NCBI GenBank assembly: GCA_937944295.1 | Contig: CALDZL010000058.1 | Coordinates: 1 to 38,866 of the forward strand | Reading direction: 5' to 3' | Source of the DNA: an uncultured Sphingorhabdus sp. | GTDB taxonomy: Bacteria; Pseudomonadota; Alphaproteobacteria; Sphingomonadales; Sphingomonadaceae | DNA length: 38,866 nt | Part shown: positions 7,660 to 16,290 of the stretch, piece by piece | Numbering within the stretch: position 1 is the stretch's first letter | Layout: the number at the start of each line of letters is the position of its first letter | The notes under the pieces: generated by a model | Databases searched by the model: none | Told to the model about the DNA's origin: nothing | What the model saw: only the letters and a program-made list of their open reading frames with translations | Made by a program: the position numbers and the translations under genes

Positions 7660-9456
7660 ATGAAAAATATGAAACGCGTAAAAACAGCTCTAATAGCAAT
7701 AGCAATTGCTATGCCCAATATCAACATGGCATATGCATCCCAAGCAAAAACCAATCAAAACCAAAACGAAGATGCAACATTAAAACAGTTAATTGATGAA
7801 TATTGGCAATATAGTCTTGAACAATCACCAACTTTTGCGAGTTCACTGGGCATCAAAGAAGCGGATGGCAAATTATCAGATGTCACTTTACAGGCTCAAG
7901 ACAAGGCTGCCATTGATGCTCAAAATTTCTTAGATAAATTGCTGGCAATATCAAAAGATACTCTTAATTCCTCACAGAAAGCCGATTATGGCATTTTAAA
8001 ACGAACATTAGAAGAAACCATTGAAATTCGGAAATATCCCCAGCGCGCTGTAAACTTCACCAATCGCAGTGGTTGGCACCAAAATTTTGCAGCTATAGCA
8101 GGTAATTTACCCTTTAGCAGCGCCTCTGATTATCAGAGCTATAATGATCGTTTACGGCAATATGATCGTATCAATAAACAATCTATTGATGTTGCTAATG
8201 TCGCAATCGCAAACAATGTTACGCTGCCTTGTGATGCCATTGTCGGTTATGAAAAATCAATATCGGGGCTTTTTGCTGACGATCCGCGAAACACACGCTT
8301 TTATTCCCCTTATATGAAACCAAAACCCAGCAATATTGATGCAAAAAAATGGCAGTCTCTCTCCAATGATGCACAAAAAATCATCGATAGAATAATATTC
8401 CCTGCCCTCAAAATACATGCACAATGGTATCTCAATGAATATAAACCCGCTTGCAGCGTAGCGCCAGGTGTATCGCAACAACCATCAGGGGCGGCATATT
8501 ATGATTTTCGCATAAGACAAATGACCACCACCACGATGAGTGCTGATGAAATTCATAATCTAGGTCTATCAGAAGTAGCGCGTATAAGGGCGGAAATGGT
8601 CGAAGTCGCTGAATCAGCGGGTTATGAATCGCGCGAAGCATTTATTGAACATTTGCGCACCGATCCAAAATATTATGCCAAAACCCCCGAAGAACTAATG
8701 CGCTACGTGGCGCGAGTCACCAAGGACATTGACGGGAAAATGCCATCATTATTTGGACGTCTTGCGGTGCTTCCCTATGGCATAAAAAAAATCCCTGCAG
8801 AGATTGCCGAGAGTACAACAACAGCCTATTATAATCCAGGATCACCAGAAATAGGCTTGGCAGGATTTTATTTCGTCAACACATCTAAACTCGACCAACG
8901 GCCACTATGGGAGGTACCAGCACTCAGTGTACATGAAGCTGTACCAGGCCATCATCATCAAATAGCGTTACAGCAAGAATTACCATTGTCCGATTTTCGC
9001 AAAAATGGTGCATTCTTTACCGCCTTTGTCGAGGGCTGGGGTCTTTACTCCGAGCGTCTAGGTATCGAAATGGGGCTCTATGATACGCCTGCCAAGAATA
9101 TGGGAAGACTATCCTATGAAATGTGGCGTGCTTGCCGATTAGTAGTTGATACAGGCATCCACGCAAAAGGATGGAGCAAACAGAAAGCTATTAACTATAT
9201 GCTCGACAATACGGCTTTAACACAAGCCAATATAGAAGCTGAAGTTAACCGCTATATTAGTTGGCCAGGCCAAGCCTTGGCTTATAAAATTGGTGAATTA
9301 AAAATACGCGAATTACGCACATTAGCCGAAGACAGTTTAGGCGATAAGTTTGATATTCGCGAATTTCACGATATTGTTCTGGGCCAAGGCGCTGTGCCTT
9401 TGGAAGTGTTAGAAAATCAAGTCAAAGATTGGCTCAATGGCAAATTAGCAGAATAA
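7660..9456 (+). CDS. exported DUF885 family metallopeptidase-like protein
   Basis: This 598-residue protein has a signal peptide (about 1-27, ending MAYAS) and one long DUF885 domain. The zinc-binding motif HEAVPGHHHQ lies at 425-434, with the glutamate-containing FVEGWGLYSERLG about 30 residues later, as in gluzincin-like peptidases. The YYNPGSPEIGLAGFYFVNTS stretch before it is also typical. Members are predicted periplasmic or lipoprotein peptidases, and few have known substrates. The start at 7660 follows AAAGGG with good spacing and lies 4 nt after the PH-domain gene, so co-transcription is likely. It converges on the next gene with only a 6-nt gap and no visible terminator. Confidence 0.9.
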   Translation: MKNMKRVKTALIAIAIAMPNINMAYASQAKTNQNQNEDATLKQLIDEYWQYSLEQSPTFASSLGIKEADGKLSDVTLQAQDKAAIDAQNFLDKLLAISKDTLNSSQKADYGILKRTLEETIEIRKYPQRAVNFTNRSGWHQNFAAIAGNLPFSSASDYQSYNDRLRQYDRINKQSIDVANVAIANNVTLPCDAIVGYEKSISGLFADDPRNTRFYSPYMKPKPSNIDAKKWQSLSNDAQKIIDRIIFPALKIHAQWYLNEYKPACSVAPGVSQQPSGAAYYDFRIRQMTTTTMSADEIHNLGLSEVARIRAEMVEVAESAGYESREAFIEHLRTDPKYYAKTPEELMRYVARVTKDIDGKMPSLFGRLAVLPYGIKKIPAEIAESTTTAYYNPGSPEIGLAGFYFVNTSKLDQRPLWEVPALSVHEAVPGHHHQIALQQELPLSDFRKNGAFFTAFVEGWGLYSERLGIEMGLYDTPAKNMGRLSYEMWRACRLVVDTGIHAKGWSKQKAINYMLDNTALTQANIEAEVNRYISWPGQALAYKIGELKIRELRTLAEDSLGDKFDIREFHDIVLGQGAVPLEVLENQVKDWLNGKLAE

Positions 9457-9462
9457 TAAAAT

Positions 9463-10101
9463 TTACTGCTCAGGAACAATCTCAGGTAAATCATCTTCAG
9501 ACTCTTTCTTGAGTTCAGGATCAAGCGAAGCCTCTGCAGCTGCCTGAGCGGCTGCAATTTCAGCGGCTTCTTTATCCGCCCGTGCCTTTTCAAATTCTAA
9601 AATACGGCGCTCTACATCTTCGGCCTCAGCATCAATAAGCTCAAGACGTTCTTTACGCTCTTCTGCTATTATTCGTCCAGCCTCTACATTGGGGGCATTG
9701 CGCCGTTCGGCATAAGCTGCATCAATCAAAGATTGCGTACAACCTGTAAATCCACCAACGCCAGAAGGGGAACAACTATTGACACCACTAGCACCCAATG
9801 TCCGAAGGGCTATTGCGCGTTCTGTCCAAGATTGATTAGCGGGGTCATTGGGATCATTGCGCAGAGCAGCAGGAATGCGGTAACGGTCTCCTTCATCATA
9901 GATACTACACACTACAATTTCATCTTCGGTACTCTTTGGACATGGATCTTCACCAAATCTGTCAACCAATTTCACTTTCACATCATCAGGATAAGCAATT
10001 TCTTGCTCAGCATCAGGTTGGCGGGCTTCTTGCTGCGCATATACAGGCATAACCAATGCAATCGATGCAACATTCCATACTATAAATGATCCTAATTTCA
10101 C
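9463..10101 (-). CDS. exported protein of unknown function with C-terminal coiled coil
   Basis: This 212-residue protein has a signal peptide (ending VYAQQ, about residue 24). Its middle segment holds four cysteines, in DPCPK, IVVCSIYD, SCSPSG and GCTQS, which could form two disulfides in the periplasm. The C-terminal third (about 140-200) is a charged Ala/Glu-rich coiled coil. I do not recognise a named family, but the DPCPKSTEDEIVVC pattern reminds me of conserved hypothetical proteins of sphingomonads. It stands alone, tail to tail with the DUF885 gene. Function is unknown. Confidence 0.75.
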   Translation of the reverse strand: MKLGSFIVWNVASIALVMPVYAQQEARQPDAEQEIAYPDDVKVKLVDRFGEDPCPKSTEDEIVVCSIYDEGDRYRIPAALRNDPNDPANQSWTERAIALRTLGASGVNSCSPSGVGGFTGCTQSLIDAAYAERRNAPNVEAGRIIAEERKERLELIDAEAEDVERRILEFEKARADKEAAEIAAAQAAAEASLDPELKKESEDDLPEIVPEQ

Positions 10102-10203
10102 AGATTATCTCCAAATTTTTACGCTGATTAGTATAATTATGCTGAACCATTGCTGACCAAATTTATAGTTAGCCTAACCAATGTAAGGACAAATTGAAAT
10201 ATA

Positions 10204-10812
10204 TTAATTGTCTGACCAAAATTTCAATTCATTCTTAGGCGCTTTGATAGGCTTTAATTTTCGTTTCTTTGACAGTATTGCGGCGCTTAAAACACCAGAT
10301 ATTGCTCCAAAAATATGCCCTTCAAATGAAATAGAGTCAGAGGTCGGCATCAATCCAAAAATCATACCGCCATAAAAAATCAACACGCCGATCCCGATAA
10401 GGATACTGAGGAAACTGCGGTCAAACCAAGCCAGTGCAATCGTTAAACTCCATAGTCCAAATATCCATGCACTGGCTCCGATATGGATCGCATCACGACC
10501 GAATAACCATACCAACACGCCCGAAACGATGATGATTATCGCGCTGGCATATACAAAATAGCGCACGCCTTGGAGCAAACATAGGAATGACAAGACTATA
10601 AAAATTGATAAATTACTCAACAAATGGGTCATATCCCCATGCAGCCAAGGAAATAATAATATTGAAAAAATACTGCTAAAATCCCTGGGTATGAGGCCAA
10701 AATTACGCAAATAGCCACCAGTTATACCATTGAGAAAATGAACAGATAACATGATCGCACAAACCAACAGGATGATTTTTATGCTATCAAACAAAGCTAC
10801 CTTATTTCTCAA
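10204..10812 (-). CDS. rhomboid family intramembrane serine protease
   Basis: This 202-residue protein has about six transmembrane helices. The rhomboid landmarks are present: WLHGDMTHLLSN (56-67, the H-x-x-x-N region), the catalytic Ser114 in IGASAWIFG and the catalytic His166 in FEGHIFGA. It should cleave membrane-spanning substrates within the inner membrane. The start is TTG, with AAGGA about 7 nt upstream, overlapping the tail region of coq7 (3-nt gap). That spacing implies an operon with coq7 and dsbB. The substrate is unknown. It is shorter than many rhomboids and has no extra cytoplasmic domain. Confidence 0.9.
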   Translation of the reverse strand: MRNKVALFDSIKIILLVCAIMLSVHFLNGITGGYLRNFGLIPRDFSSIFSILLFPWLHGDMTHLLSNLSIFIVLSFLCLLQGVRYFVYASAIIIIVSGVLVWLFGRDAIHIGASAWIFGLWSLTIALAWFDRSFLSILIGIGVLIFYGGMIFGLMPTSDSISFEGHIFGAISGVLSAAILSKKRKLKPIKAPKNELKFWSDN

Positions 10813-10815
10813 ACT

Positions 10816-11367
10816 TTATATCCTTTTGGACAGACCAATAGCCACCTTGCATCCCAACCTTATGGCCATACTCATTAACGGATAGGCTGGTGCTTGTTCA
10901 GCTCCTGATTCCAACGCGGTTTCTTTATGTTCTAATTCTTCTTGGCGAAATTCTTCAATTTTCTCGGATAGTTCAATATCATTATCGCCCAATTCATCCA
11001 ATTGTTCCTGGTAATGCTTATCAATCTCTGTCTCTACCGCCACGGTACAGGCCATAGCCGCCTCTGGCCCAATGGCCGCCGTAACGGCGCCCAATGCAAA
11101 GCCTGCTTTTTCCCAGAAAGGCTGCAATAATGTTGGACGCACACCGCGCTTAGCGATCATCTCATTGAAAAACTGTAAATGCCGCTCTTCTTGCTCGGCC
11201 ATATGCGATATGCTGCGCGCAGAAGTTGTGCGATTCCCCATGATAGCAAGCTGTCCCGCATAAATTTGTTTTGCCCCATATTCACCAGCTTGATTCACCC
11301 TAATCATGGAATCTGTAGACTCTTTTAGCTGAGGCTTGCTATCCTGAGATTTTAGGTCTTGCAGCAT
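10816..11367 (-). CDS. coq7: Coq7-type demethoxyubiquinone hydroxylase
   Basis: This is a 183-residue ferritin-like di-iron monooxygenase that adds the C6 hydroxyl in ubiquinone synthesis. Iron ligands are visible as Glu29 (QAGEYGAK), E-E-R-H at 60-63, Glu and His in ETEIDKHYQEQL and E-E-L-E-H near the C-terminus. Alphaproteobacteria use this Coq7 type in place of the flavoprotein UbiF of E. coli. The protein is peripheral on the inner membrane. The ATG at 11367 is preceded by AGGAT and lies 8 nt after dsbB. It belongs to the run dsbB-coq7-rhomboid, all on the minus strand. Confidence 0.95.
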   Translation of the reverse strand: MLQDLKSQDSKPQLKESTDSMIRVNQAGEYGAKQIYAGQLAIMGNRTTSARSISHMAEQEERHLQFFNEMIAKRGVRPTLLQPFWEKAGFALGAVTAAIGPEAAMACTVAVETEIDKHYQEQLDELGDNDIELSEKIEEFRQEELEHKETALESGAEQAPAYPLMSMAIRLGCKVAIGLSKRI

Positions 11368-11375
11368 ATACCATC

Positions 11376-11834
11376 CTATATGTTTTTGCGTTTCAAAATT
11401 AATATTATAATCAACATAGTAGCTAAAGTAGAAATAATGAAATTATATCCTGCCAAAGAAATACCAAATAATTCCCATGGTGCGACATCGCAGCGCACCA
11501 AAGGCGCATTCATAATTGATTCCAATATATCTAAATCAGGATTGGCCGTTATTGCACAAGACGTAATGCCTTCCCACCAGCCATATTCTACACCCGCATG
11601 AAAGCCACCTATTAATCCGCTAAGTGCAATGGATAATGCCGACAGTGAAGTTAGAATTTTTACATGGTTTGGGTTAAAAAATGCCAATAAGCCAAATAAC
11701 AATGCCGCAAAGTGGGGGTAGCGTTGCCACCAACACATTTCGCAGGGAAACAGACCAAAACCATATTGCGAGATATAGGCTCCGCTGAGTAAAAAGGCTG
11801 GAATGGCAATTGCAACATATACCACCATTCTCAT
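11376..11834 (-). CDS. dsbB: DsbB-family disulfide bond formation protein
   Basis: This is a 152-residue inner-membrane protein with four predicted helices. The redox Cys pairs of DsbB are present: C31 and C34 in PCEMCWWQRYPH, and C93 and C115 in the second periplasmic loop. It should reoxidise periplasmic DsbA with quinone as electron acceptor, which fits its place next to the quinone gene coq7. Several exported proteins in the window carry cysteines that would need this machinery. It lies 55 nt downstream of ctpA on the same strand. Confidence 0.9.
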   Translation of the reverse strand: MRMVVYVAIAIPAFLLSGAYISQYGFGLFPCEMCWWQRYPHFAALLFGLLAFFNPNHVKILTSLSALSIALSGLIGGFHAGVEYGWWEGITSCAITANPDLDILESIMNAPLVRCDVAPWELFGISLAGYNFIISTLATMLIIILILKRKNI

Positions 11835-11889
11835 AATATTTACCTTTTCAATCTAATCATATACCCAAGATGATAAACAATCATACACA

Positions 11890-13248
11890 TCAATTTTGAC
11901 TAATAGTTGCGCCTTTGTTGCGGGCTAGACCGATTGTGCCATTCCCAAGACGCCGCAGGGTATCCATGGCATAGTGCAATTGAAAATCCTCAATGCCCTG
12001 TTCTTTCAATTGTTCTGCCGTATAGTCAAAGCGCGGATCGGTTTTGGTATCTTTTTCCAAATTAGCGTCATCTGTTTTCAATTCATTTACTAAATGGCGC
12101 CGTAAATCAGATTCGCGAATTTTCAAACGATTGGCATAATCTGGATCAGAGATTTGCGGAACCTTAATATCGGGTGTAATACCACCTTCTTGCACTGAGC
12201 GCCCTGACGGCAAATGATAACGCGCAACTGTTAAGCGTAGGCCTGTATCCCGTGTCAGTGGCAATACATTTTGTACGCTACCTTTACCGAAACTGCGCTC
12301 ACCCATCACCAATGCGCGGTGATGATCCTGCAGCGCTCCTGCAACAATTTCAGATGCGGATGCACTGCCTGCATCCACCAAAACAATAACGGGCAAACCA
12401 TCTGCAAAATCACCTGGAGTTGCATTCCAACGCTCAATGTTACGGCGCGTACGGCCACGCTCTGAAACAATCTCTCCGCGCTCTATAAATGCATCTGTAA
12501 CTTCTACAGCTTCGTTTAACAAACCGCCCGGATTAGAACGCAAGTCAACAATATAACCGAGCGGTTTTTTACCCAAAGAGCGCTTTACACTTTTAAGCGC
12601 ATCAATAACATCCGCGCCGGTTTTATCAGAAAAAGCAGTTATATTGATAATACCAATATCATCTTTAACTTCCCAATTCACAGGTTTTAAATCAATGATC
12701 GCACGAGTGATCGTCACATCAAATGGAGCATCACGCCCAGGGCGTACAACTGTTAAACGGATATCCGTTCCAGGTTCACCGCGCATCTCTTCAATGGCCT
12801 CATCCAATGTTCCTCCAACAATTAATTGCCCATCCAAATGGGTAATATAATCACCACTTTTCATGCCAGCGCGATCTGCTGGTGTGTTTTTGGTCGGCGC
12901 GATAACTTTTACTGCTCCATCCTCATGCGTCACAGAAAGGCCTAACCCCCCATATTCACCATCGATTTGAGTCTGTAAGCTCTGAAAATCACTTTTGTTT
13001 AAAAAGCCACTATGTGGATCAAGGCTCGATAACATTCCTTGAATAGCACCTTCTATTAATTTTTGATCGTCCACTTCATCAACATATTCGGAACGAATTT
13101 TTTGATAAACCGAGAGAAATTCTTCCATATTCCGAAATTGATCTTGGGTTACAGATTGCTGTGCATTCACATAAGCAATTGATCCAACAGGTAATAATGC
13201 CAGTGAACCCCAAAGTGCAATTTTCGGTAATATTTTCAATTTTTTCAT
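11890..13248 (-). CDS. ctpA: S41 family carboxy-terminal processing protease
   Basis: This 452-residue exported protease has a signal peptide ending VNAQQ (about 30), an N-terminal helical region, a PDZ domain (about 95-172, with GGLGLSV and DRAGMKSGDYI) and a catalytic domain. The nucleophile lies in GSASASEIVAGAL (Ser297) and the general base is Lys322 in FGKGSVQ. The SNPGG turn (238-242) is typical. CtpA proteases trim periplasmic and membrane proteins, often peptidoglycan hydrolases. Here the gene follows an EnvC-like activator by 227 nt, consistent with envelope remodelling. The ATG at 13248 is preceded by GGAAGATAAA. Confidence 0.94.
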   Translation of the reverse strand: MKKLKILPKIALWGSLALLPVGSIAYVNAQQSVTQDQFRNMEEFLSVYQKIRSEYVDEVDDQKLIEGAIQGMLSSLDPHSGFLNKSDFQSLQTQIDGEYGGLGLSVTHEDGAVKVIAPTKNTPADRAGMKSGDYITHLDGQLIVGGTLDEAIEEMRGEPGTDIRLTVVRPGRDAPFDVTITRAIIDLKPVNWEVKDDIGIINITAFSDKTGADVIDALKSVKRSLGKKPLGYIVDLRSNPGGLLNEAVEVTDAFIERGEIVSERGRTRRNIERWNATPGDFADGLPVIVLVDAGSASASEIVAGALQDHHRALVMGERSFGKGSVQNVLPLTRDTGLRLTVARYHLPSGRSVQEGGITPDIKVPQISDPDYANRLKIRESDLRRHLVNELKTDDANLEKDTKTDPRFDYTAEQLKEQGIEDFQLHYAMDTLRRLGNGTIGLARNKGATISQN

Positions 13249-13475
13249 TTTATCTTCCGATCATAAATATACGCATACACAAATATCTTCTCTCGCAAGC
13301 GATATTTTCAATTTATTTCTATGGTGAGTCGCCTCACATACTATATATATCCATCTATGATGATAGTATCTTAACCATAACCGATAACATCAACAATATG
13401 AACATAATTGAAACAAAAAGATAGACAAGTATCATTGCGCAAATTTAATTATTGATAACCAATCTATTATAGATT

Positions 13476-14681
13476 TTAACCAGTCATCATAGCAATAATA
13501 TCCATAGGCCGTCCATTACGACGCAGCTCTATTAATATCTCATTATCGGTTGCTTTAGCCGTTCCTATATCATCACCTTGGTCAATCATTTGCCCTTCTT
13601 CAACGTAAATAGCGGCCATATTGGTAATTAATGTCGTCCAACCCCCGCCATGTTCAATAATCACTATACGACCAAAATTACGATAAACACCCGCATATTC
13701 TATCTTGCCACTGGCTGGAGCTTTGATAGCAGAAGAAGCTGGTACCATCATTTTTATGCCGCGTTCTCGGTAACCATTAACGCTTAATTCGCTAAAACCT
13801 GATCGAATTTGACCGCGTTTCGGCAAAATATAGACAAGATTTTCATTCTTGCTAGGCCTTTTAATGATACCAGTTAATACAGCATCTCGATCCCGTAACT
13901 TGGGGCCATCTAATATTGATAAAGTTGCTAATGCTTCATCATCTTGTTGAATACTCTCGATATTTTCTACAATGGTACGAGCGCGCTCACCAGCGGCAAT
14001 CGCTTTCTCAAACTCCAAAGCCGCGTCAGCATTTAATTCACCAGATGGATTGCGGCTTCCACCTTCCAATTGCGTAAGAGATATTTGTTGTTCCGCTAGA
14101 TCAATTTGCGCATCTTCTAGAGATTCTAGTGCTAATTTTTGTTGATTACGTAAACTTTGCTGAAGGCTAATTTGCGCCCTAAGCCCCGCGGTTTGCGCGT
14201 CTATCTTTGGTTGAACAGAAGCCATTATAGCCCGCAGATGTACATAATCACTAAGACTCTGTGGCTGCACAATCATAAGCGAAGCTGGACGGCGGGTCAT
14301 ATTTTCAAGAGCCGCCATTAGACGCAATATAGGGGATGTTTGCTGTGCTAATTCTATTTGTTGTACACTCTGGCGTTGGGTAATAATGGCGATACGTGCT
14401 CGGGCTGCATCTAAATTAGCGCGCGCTGCGTCAATATCAGCATTAATAGCTTCTTTCTCAAGATTAAAGCGCTCTATCTGGCTCTTTGAATCCAATGCTC
14501 TATCACGCAATGCATTGCTAATTTCGATAGATATCCTATTACGTTCTTTAGCAGCGCGCAATTTACGCTGTTCTTGGGCTACTTGCGGCGAAACTTCCTG
14601 CTGCGCAACATTTTGACTCAGCAAGGAAGCCGCAAACGATAAACCCATTATCAAAAAGATAGAAAGAACTACAGTGCGCAT
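13476..14681 (-). CDS. EnvC-like murein hydrolase activator (degenerate LytM)
   Basis: This 401-residue exported protein has a signal peptide (1-21), a long coiled coil (about 25-240) and a C-terminal LytM/M23 domain (about 285-395). The coiled coil plus LytM layout is that of EnvC, which activates division amidases. The domain looks inactive as a peptidase: the H-x-x-x-D site reads YRERGIKMM, and the usual HxH before ELR is replaced by EILIELR. That loss is expected of an activator. The start shares one base with the rlmH stop (TAATG), so the two are coupled. It is part of the proA-nadD-rsfS-rlmH-envC-ctpA run. Confidence 0.9.
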   Translation of the reverse strand: MRTVVLSIFLIMGLSFAASLLSQNVAQQEVSPQVAQEQRKLRAAKERNRISIEISNALRDRALDSKSQIERFNLEKEAINADIDAARANLDAARARIAIITQRQSVQQIELAQQTSPILRLMAALENMTRRPASLMIVQPQSLSDYVHLRAIMASVQPKIDAQTAGLRAQISLQQSLRNQQKLALESLEDAQIDLAEQQISLTQLEGGSRNPSGELNADAALEFEKAIAAGERARTIVENIESIQQDDEALATLSILDGPKLRDRDAVLTGIIKRPSKNENLVYILPKRGQIRSGFSELSVNGYRERGIKMMVPASSAIKAPASGKIEYAGVYRNFGRIVIIEHGGGWTTLITNMAAIYVEEGQMIDQGDDIGTAKATDNEILIELRRNGRPMDIIAMMTG

Positions 14682-15103
14682 TAGCCCTCTCTATGATAAG
14701 GATGTTTGGATAATATAGAGATAGCTCTAAACAATTGTTCTGCCAACATAGCTCTGGCCAAAAGATGTGGCCAAGTCATGGCACCAAAGCTCAGTAGCAA
14801 ATCGGCCTTAGCTCGATCTTGATTGGCAAAACCATCCGCAGCTCCAATCATGAACCGCGCCTCATTGGCGCCATTATCACGCCAGTCTTCTAGGATATTT
14901 GCAAATTGCATAGATGTTAAAGATTGCCCCTTTTCATCAAGCAAAATCAGTTTCATTTGGGAGACAATCGGCGGTATCTTGCCTCCAACATCTGGCAATT
15001 GTGTAATCTTAGATGGCCATTTTATGCGTTTCATATAGCGATCAACCAGTTGTGCTTCTGGCGAATGGCCTATTTTTCCTCGCGCAATAATATGAAGCAA
15101 CAT
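14681..15103 (-). CDS. rlmH: 23S rRNA pseudouridine-1915 N3-methyltransferase RlmH
   Basis: This 140-residue SPOUT methyltransferase modifies pseudouridine 1915 in helix 69 of 23S rRNA on assembled ribosomes. The start MLLHIIARGKI matches the usual RlmH opening, so I place it at 15103; an in-frame ATG at 15127 adds eight atypical residues. The knotted SAM site is seen in FMIGAADGF and LLSFGAMTWPHLLARAMLAEQLFRA, and the protein ends in the conserved HPYHR segment. RlmH and RsfS both act on the large subunit and are often neighbours, as here. Confidence 0.95.
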   Translation of the reverse strand: MLLHIIARGKIGHSPEAQLVDRYMKRIKWPSKITQLPDVGGKIPPIVSQMKLILLDEKGQSLTSMQFANILEDWRDNGANEARFMIGAADGFANQDRAKADLLLSFGAMTWPHLLARAMLAEQLFRAISILSKHPYHREG

Positions 15104-15197
15104 ATCAATCTCAAATATCAGGTTCAATACCTTATAATCATCAAAGGCGAACTACGCTATAATATTAATATTTAATCGCAGAGAAAGATATAAATAT

Positions 15198-15620
15198 TTA
15201 CGTATTTTCATCACTTTGCGATATATCTTCTAATAATCCATCCTCATCAAATGCCCACATGCGTTCTAAATTATAAAAATTGCGTACTTCGGGACGAAAT
15301 AAATGAATGATAACATCACCAGCATCAATCAGCACCCAATCAGCATTGGTCATCCCTTCTATGCGGCATATACCGCCTTGCTTTTTAATGCGTTCGGATA
15401 ATTTTTGTGCCATTGCAGCCACTTGCCGTGTCGACGTACCCGATGCCACAATCATATAATCGGCAAGGCTACTTTTGCCAGCTAGAGGGATAGAGACAAT
15501 ATCTTGCCCTTTATCGTCGTCAATCGATTGCATGACTAAGTCATGCAATTGTGTAGCTGATAATTTTACCGAACCTTGCACATCATTATTTACAATGTCG
15601 GTAGTGTCCAATTGAGTCAA
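15198..15620 (-). CDS. rsfS: ribosome silencing factor RsfS
   Basis: This 140-residue protein of the RsfS/DUF143 family binds uL14 and blocks subunit joining when nutrients are short. Conserved stretches are ADYMIVASGTSTRQVAAMA, GMTNADWVLIDAGDVIIHLF and YNLERMW. The start codon is TTG at 15620, with AAGGA about 6 nt upstream; no in-frame ATG precedes the conserved region. The gene starts 14 nt after the nadD stop, consistent with one transcript. About fifteen N-terminal residues extend beyond the usual family start. Confidence 0.94.
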   Translation of the reverse strand: MTQLDTTDIVNNDVQGSVKLSATQLHDLVMQSIDDDKGQDIVSIPLAGKSSLADYMIVASGTSTRQVAAMAQKLSERIKKQGGICRIEGMTNADWVLIDAGDVIIHLFRPEVRNFYNLERMWAFDEDGLLEDISQSDENT

Positions 15621-15634
15621 AATTTTTCCTTAAA

Positions 15635-16279
15635 TCATTTAGTGCGTATAGTGTGTAATTTGCGCGTTAAACCGTCTCTAATAAAATGATATTGATTGGA
15701 ATCAAACCATTTAGGATTCGATGATCTTATATCAGTAGCCGAACGGCTATCAGGACGAAAGCGCAAAAATGTTAATGCTGGAGTATTGCAGTTACTTTGG
15801 TAATGATAGTGGTTTAATGTTTTTTGGAATTTCCGAAAATAAGCCATAACTGGGCTAAAACGCGCATGATCATTATATCCTGGCCGTTCAATAACCGCGA
15901 TGGGCAGGGTTTGCGCAATTTCTCTCCATCTTTGCCAACGATGAAATTGCGCCAAATTATCCGCACCCATCAACCATATAAAATTATGCTTTGGATATTT
16001 GCGCTTTAAATATTTTAGCGTATCGACAGTATAACACGTTCCTAACTGTTTTTCTATTGCGCTGACCTTTATTCTGCTGCGGCGTGATTGCGCTTTTGCT
16101 GATGCTAAACGATACGATAATTGTGCCATATCTTTATTGCTTTTTAGTGGGTTGCCTGGCGATACTATCCACCATATTTCAGAAAGCTGTAATGTATCTA
16201 GTGCAAACAAGCTGATAGAACGATGCCCTCCATGCGCTGGATTAAATGAACCACCCAATAAGCCGATAAAATTACGCAT
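15635..16279 (-). CDS. nadD: nicotinate-nucleotide adenylyltransferase NadD
   Basis: NadD joins ATP and nicotinate mononucleotide to make deamido-NAD. The nucleotidyltransferase motif GGSFNPAHGGH lies near the N-terminus, WLMGADNLAQFHRW in the middle and SRSATDIRS near the C-terminus, the last replacing the usual S-S-T-x-I-R. I place the start at the ATG giving MRNFIGLLGG (16279). An in-frame ATG at 16327 would overlap proA by 37 bases and add sixteen unconserved residues. Either way the gene is coupled to proA. The predicted product has 214 residues, slightly longer than typical. Confidence 0.92.
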   Translation of the reverse strand: MRNFIGLLGGSFNPAHGGHRSISLFALDTLQLSEIWWIVSPGNPLKSNKDMAQLSYRLASAKAQSRRSRIKVSAIEKQLGTCYTVDTLKYLKRKYPKHNFIWLMGADNLAQFHRWQRWREIAQTLPIAVIERPGYNDHARFSPVMAYFRKFQKTLNHYHYQSNCNTPALTFLRFRPDSRSATDIRSSNPKWFDSNQYHFIRDGLTRKLHTIRTK

Positions 16280-16290
16280 TTGACGCTCTA

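Noticed and set aside
13249-13475. Possible small gene between ctpA and the EnvC-like gene
   Set aside because: The plus-strand frame at 13161-13424 overlaps ctpA, has no ribosome site and an AT-driven composition. The gap is best read as the leader and promoter region of ctpA.
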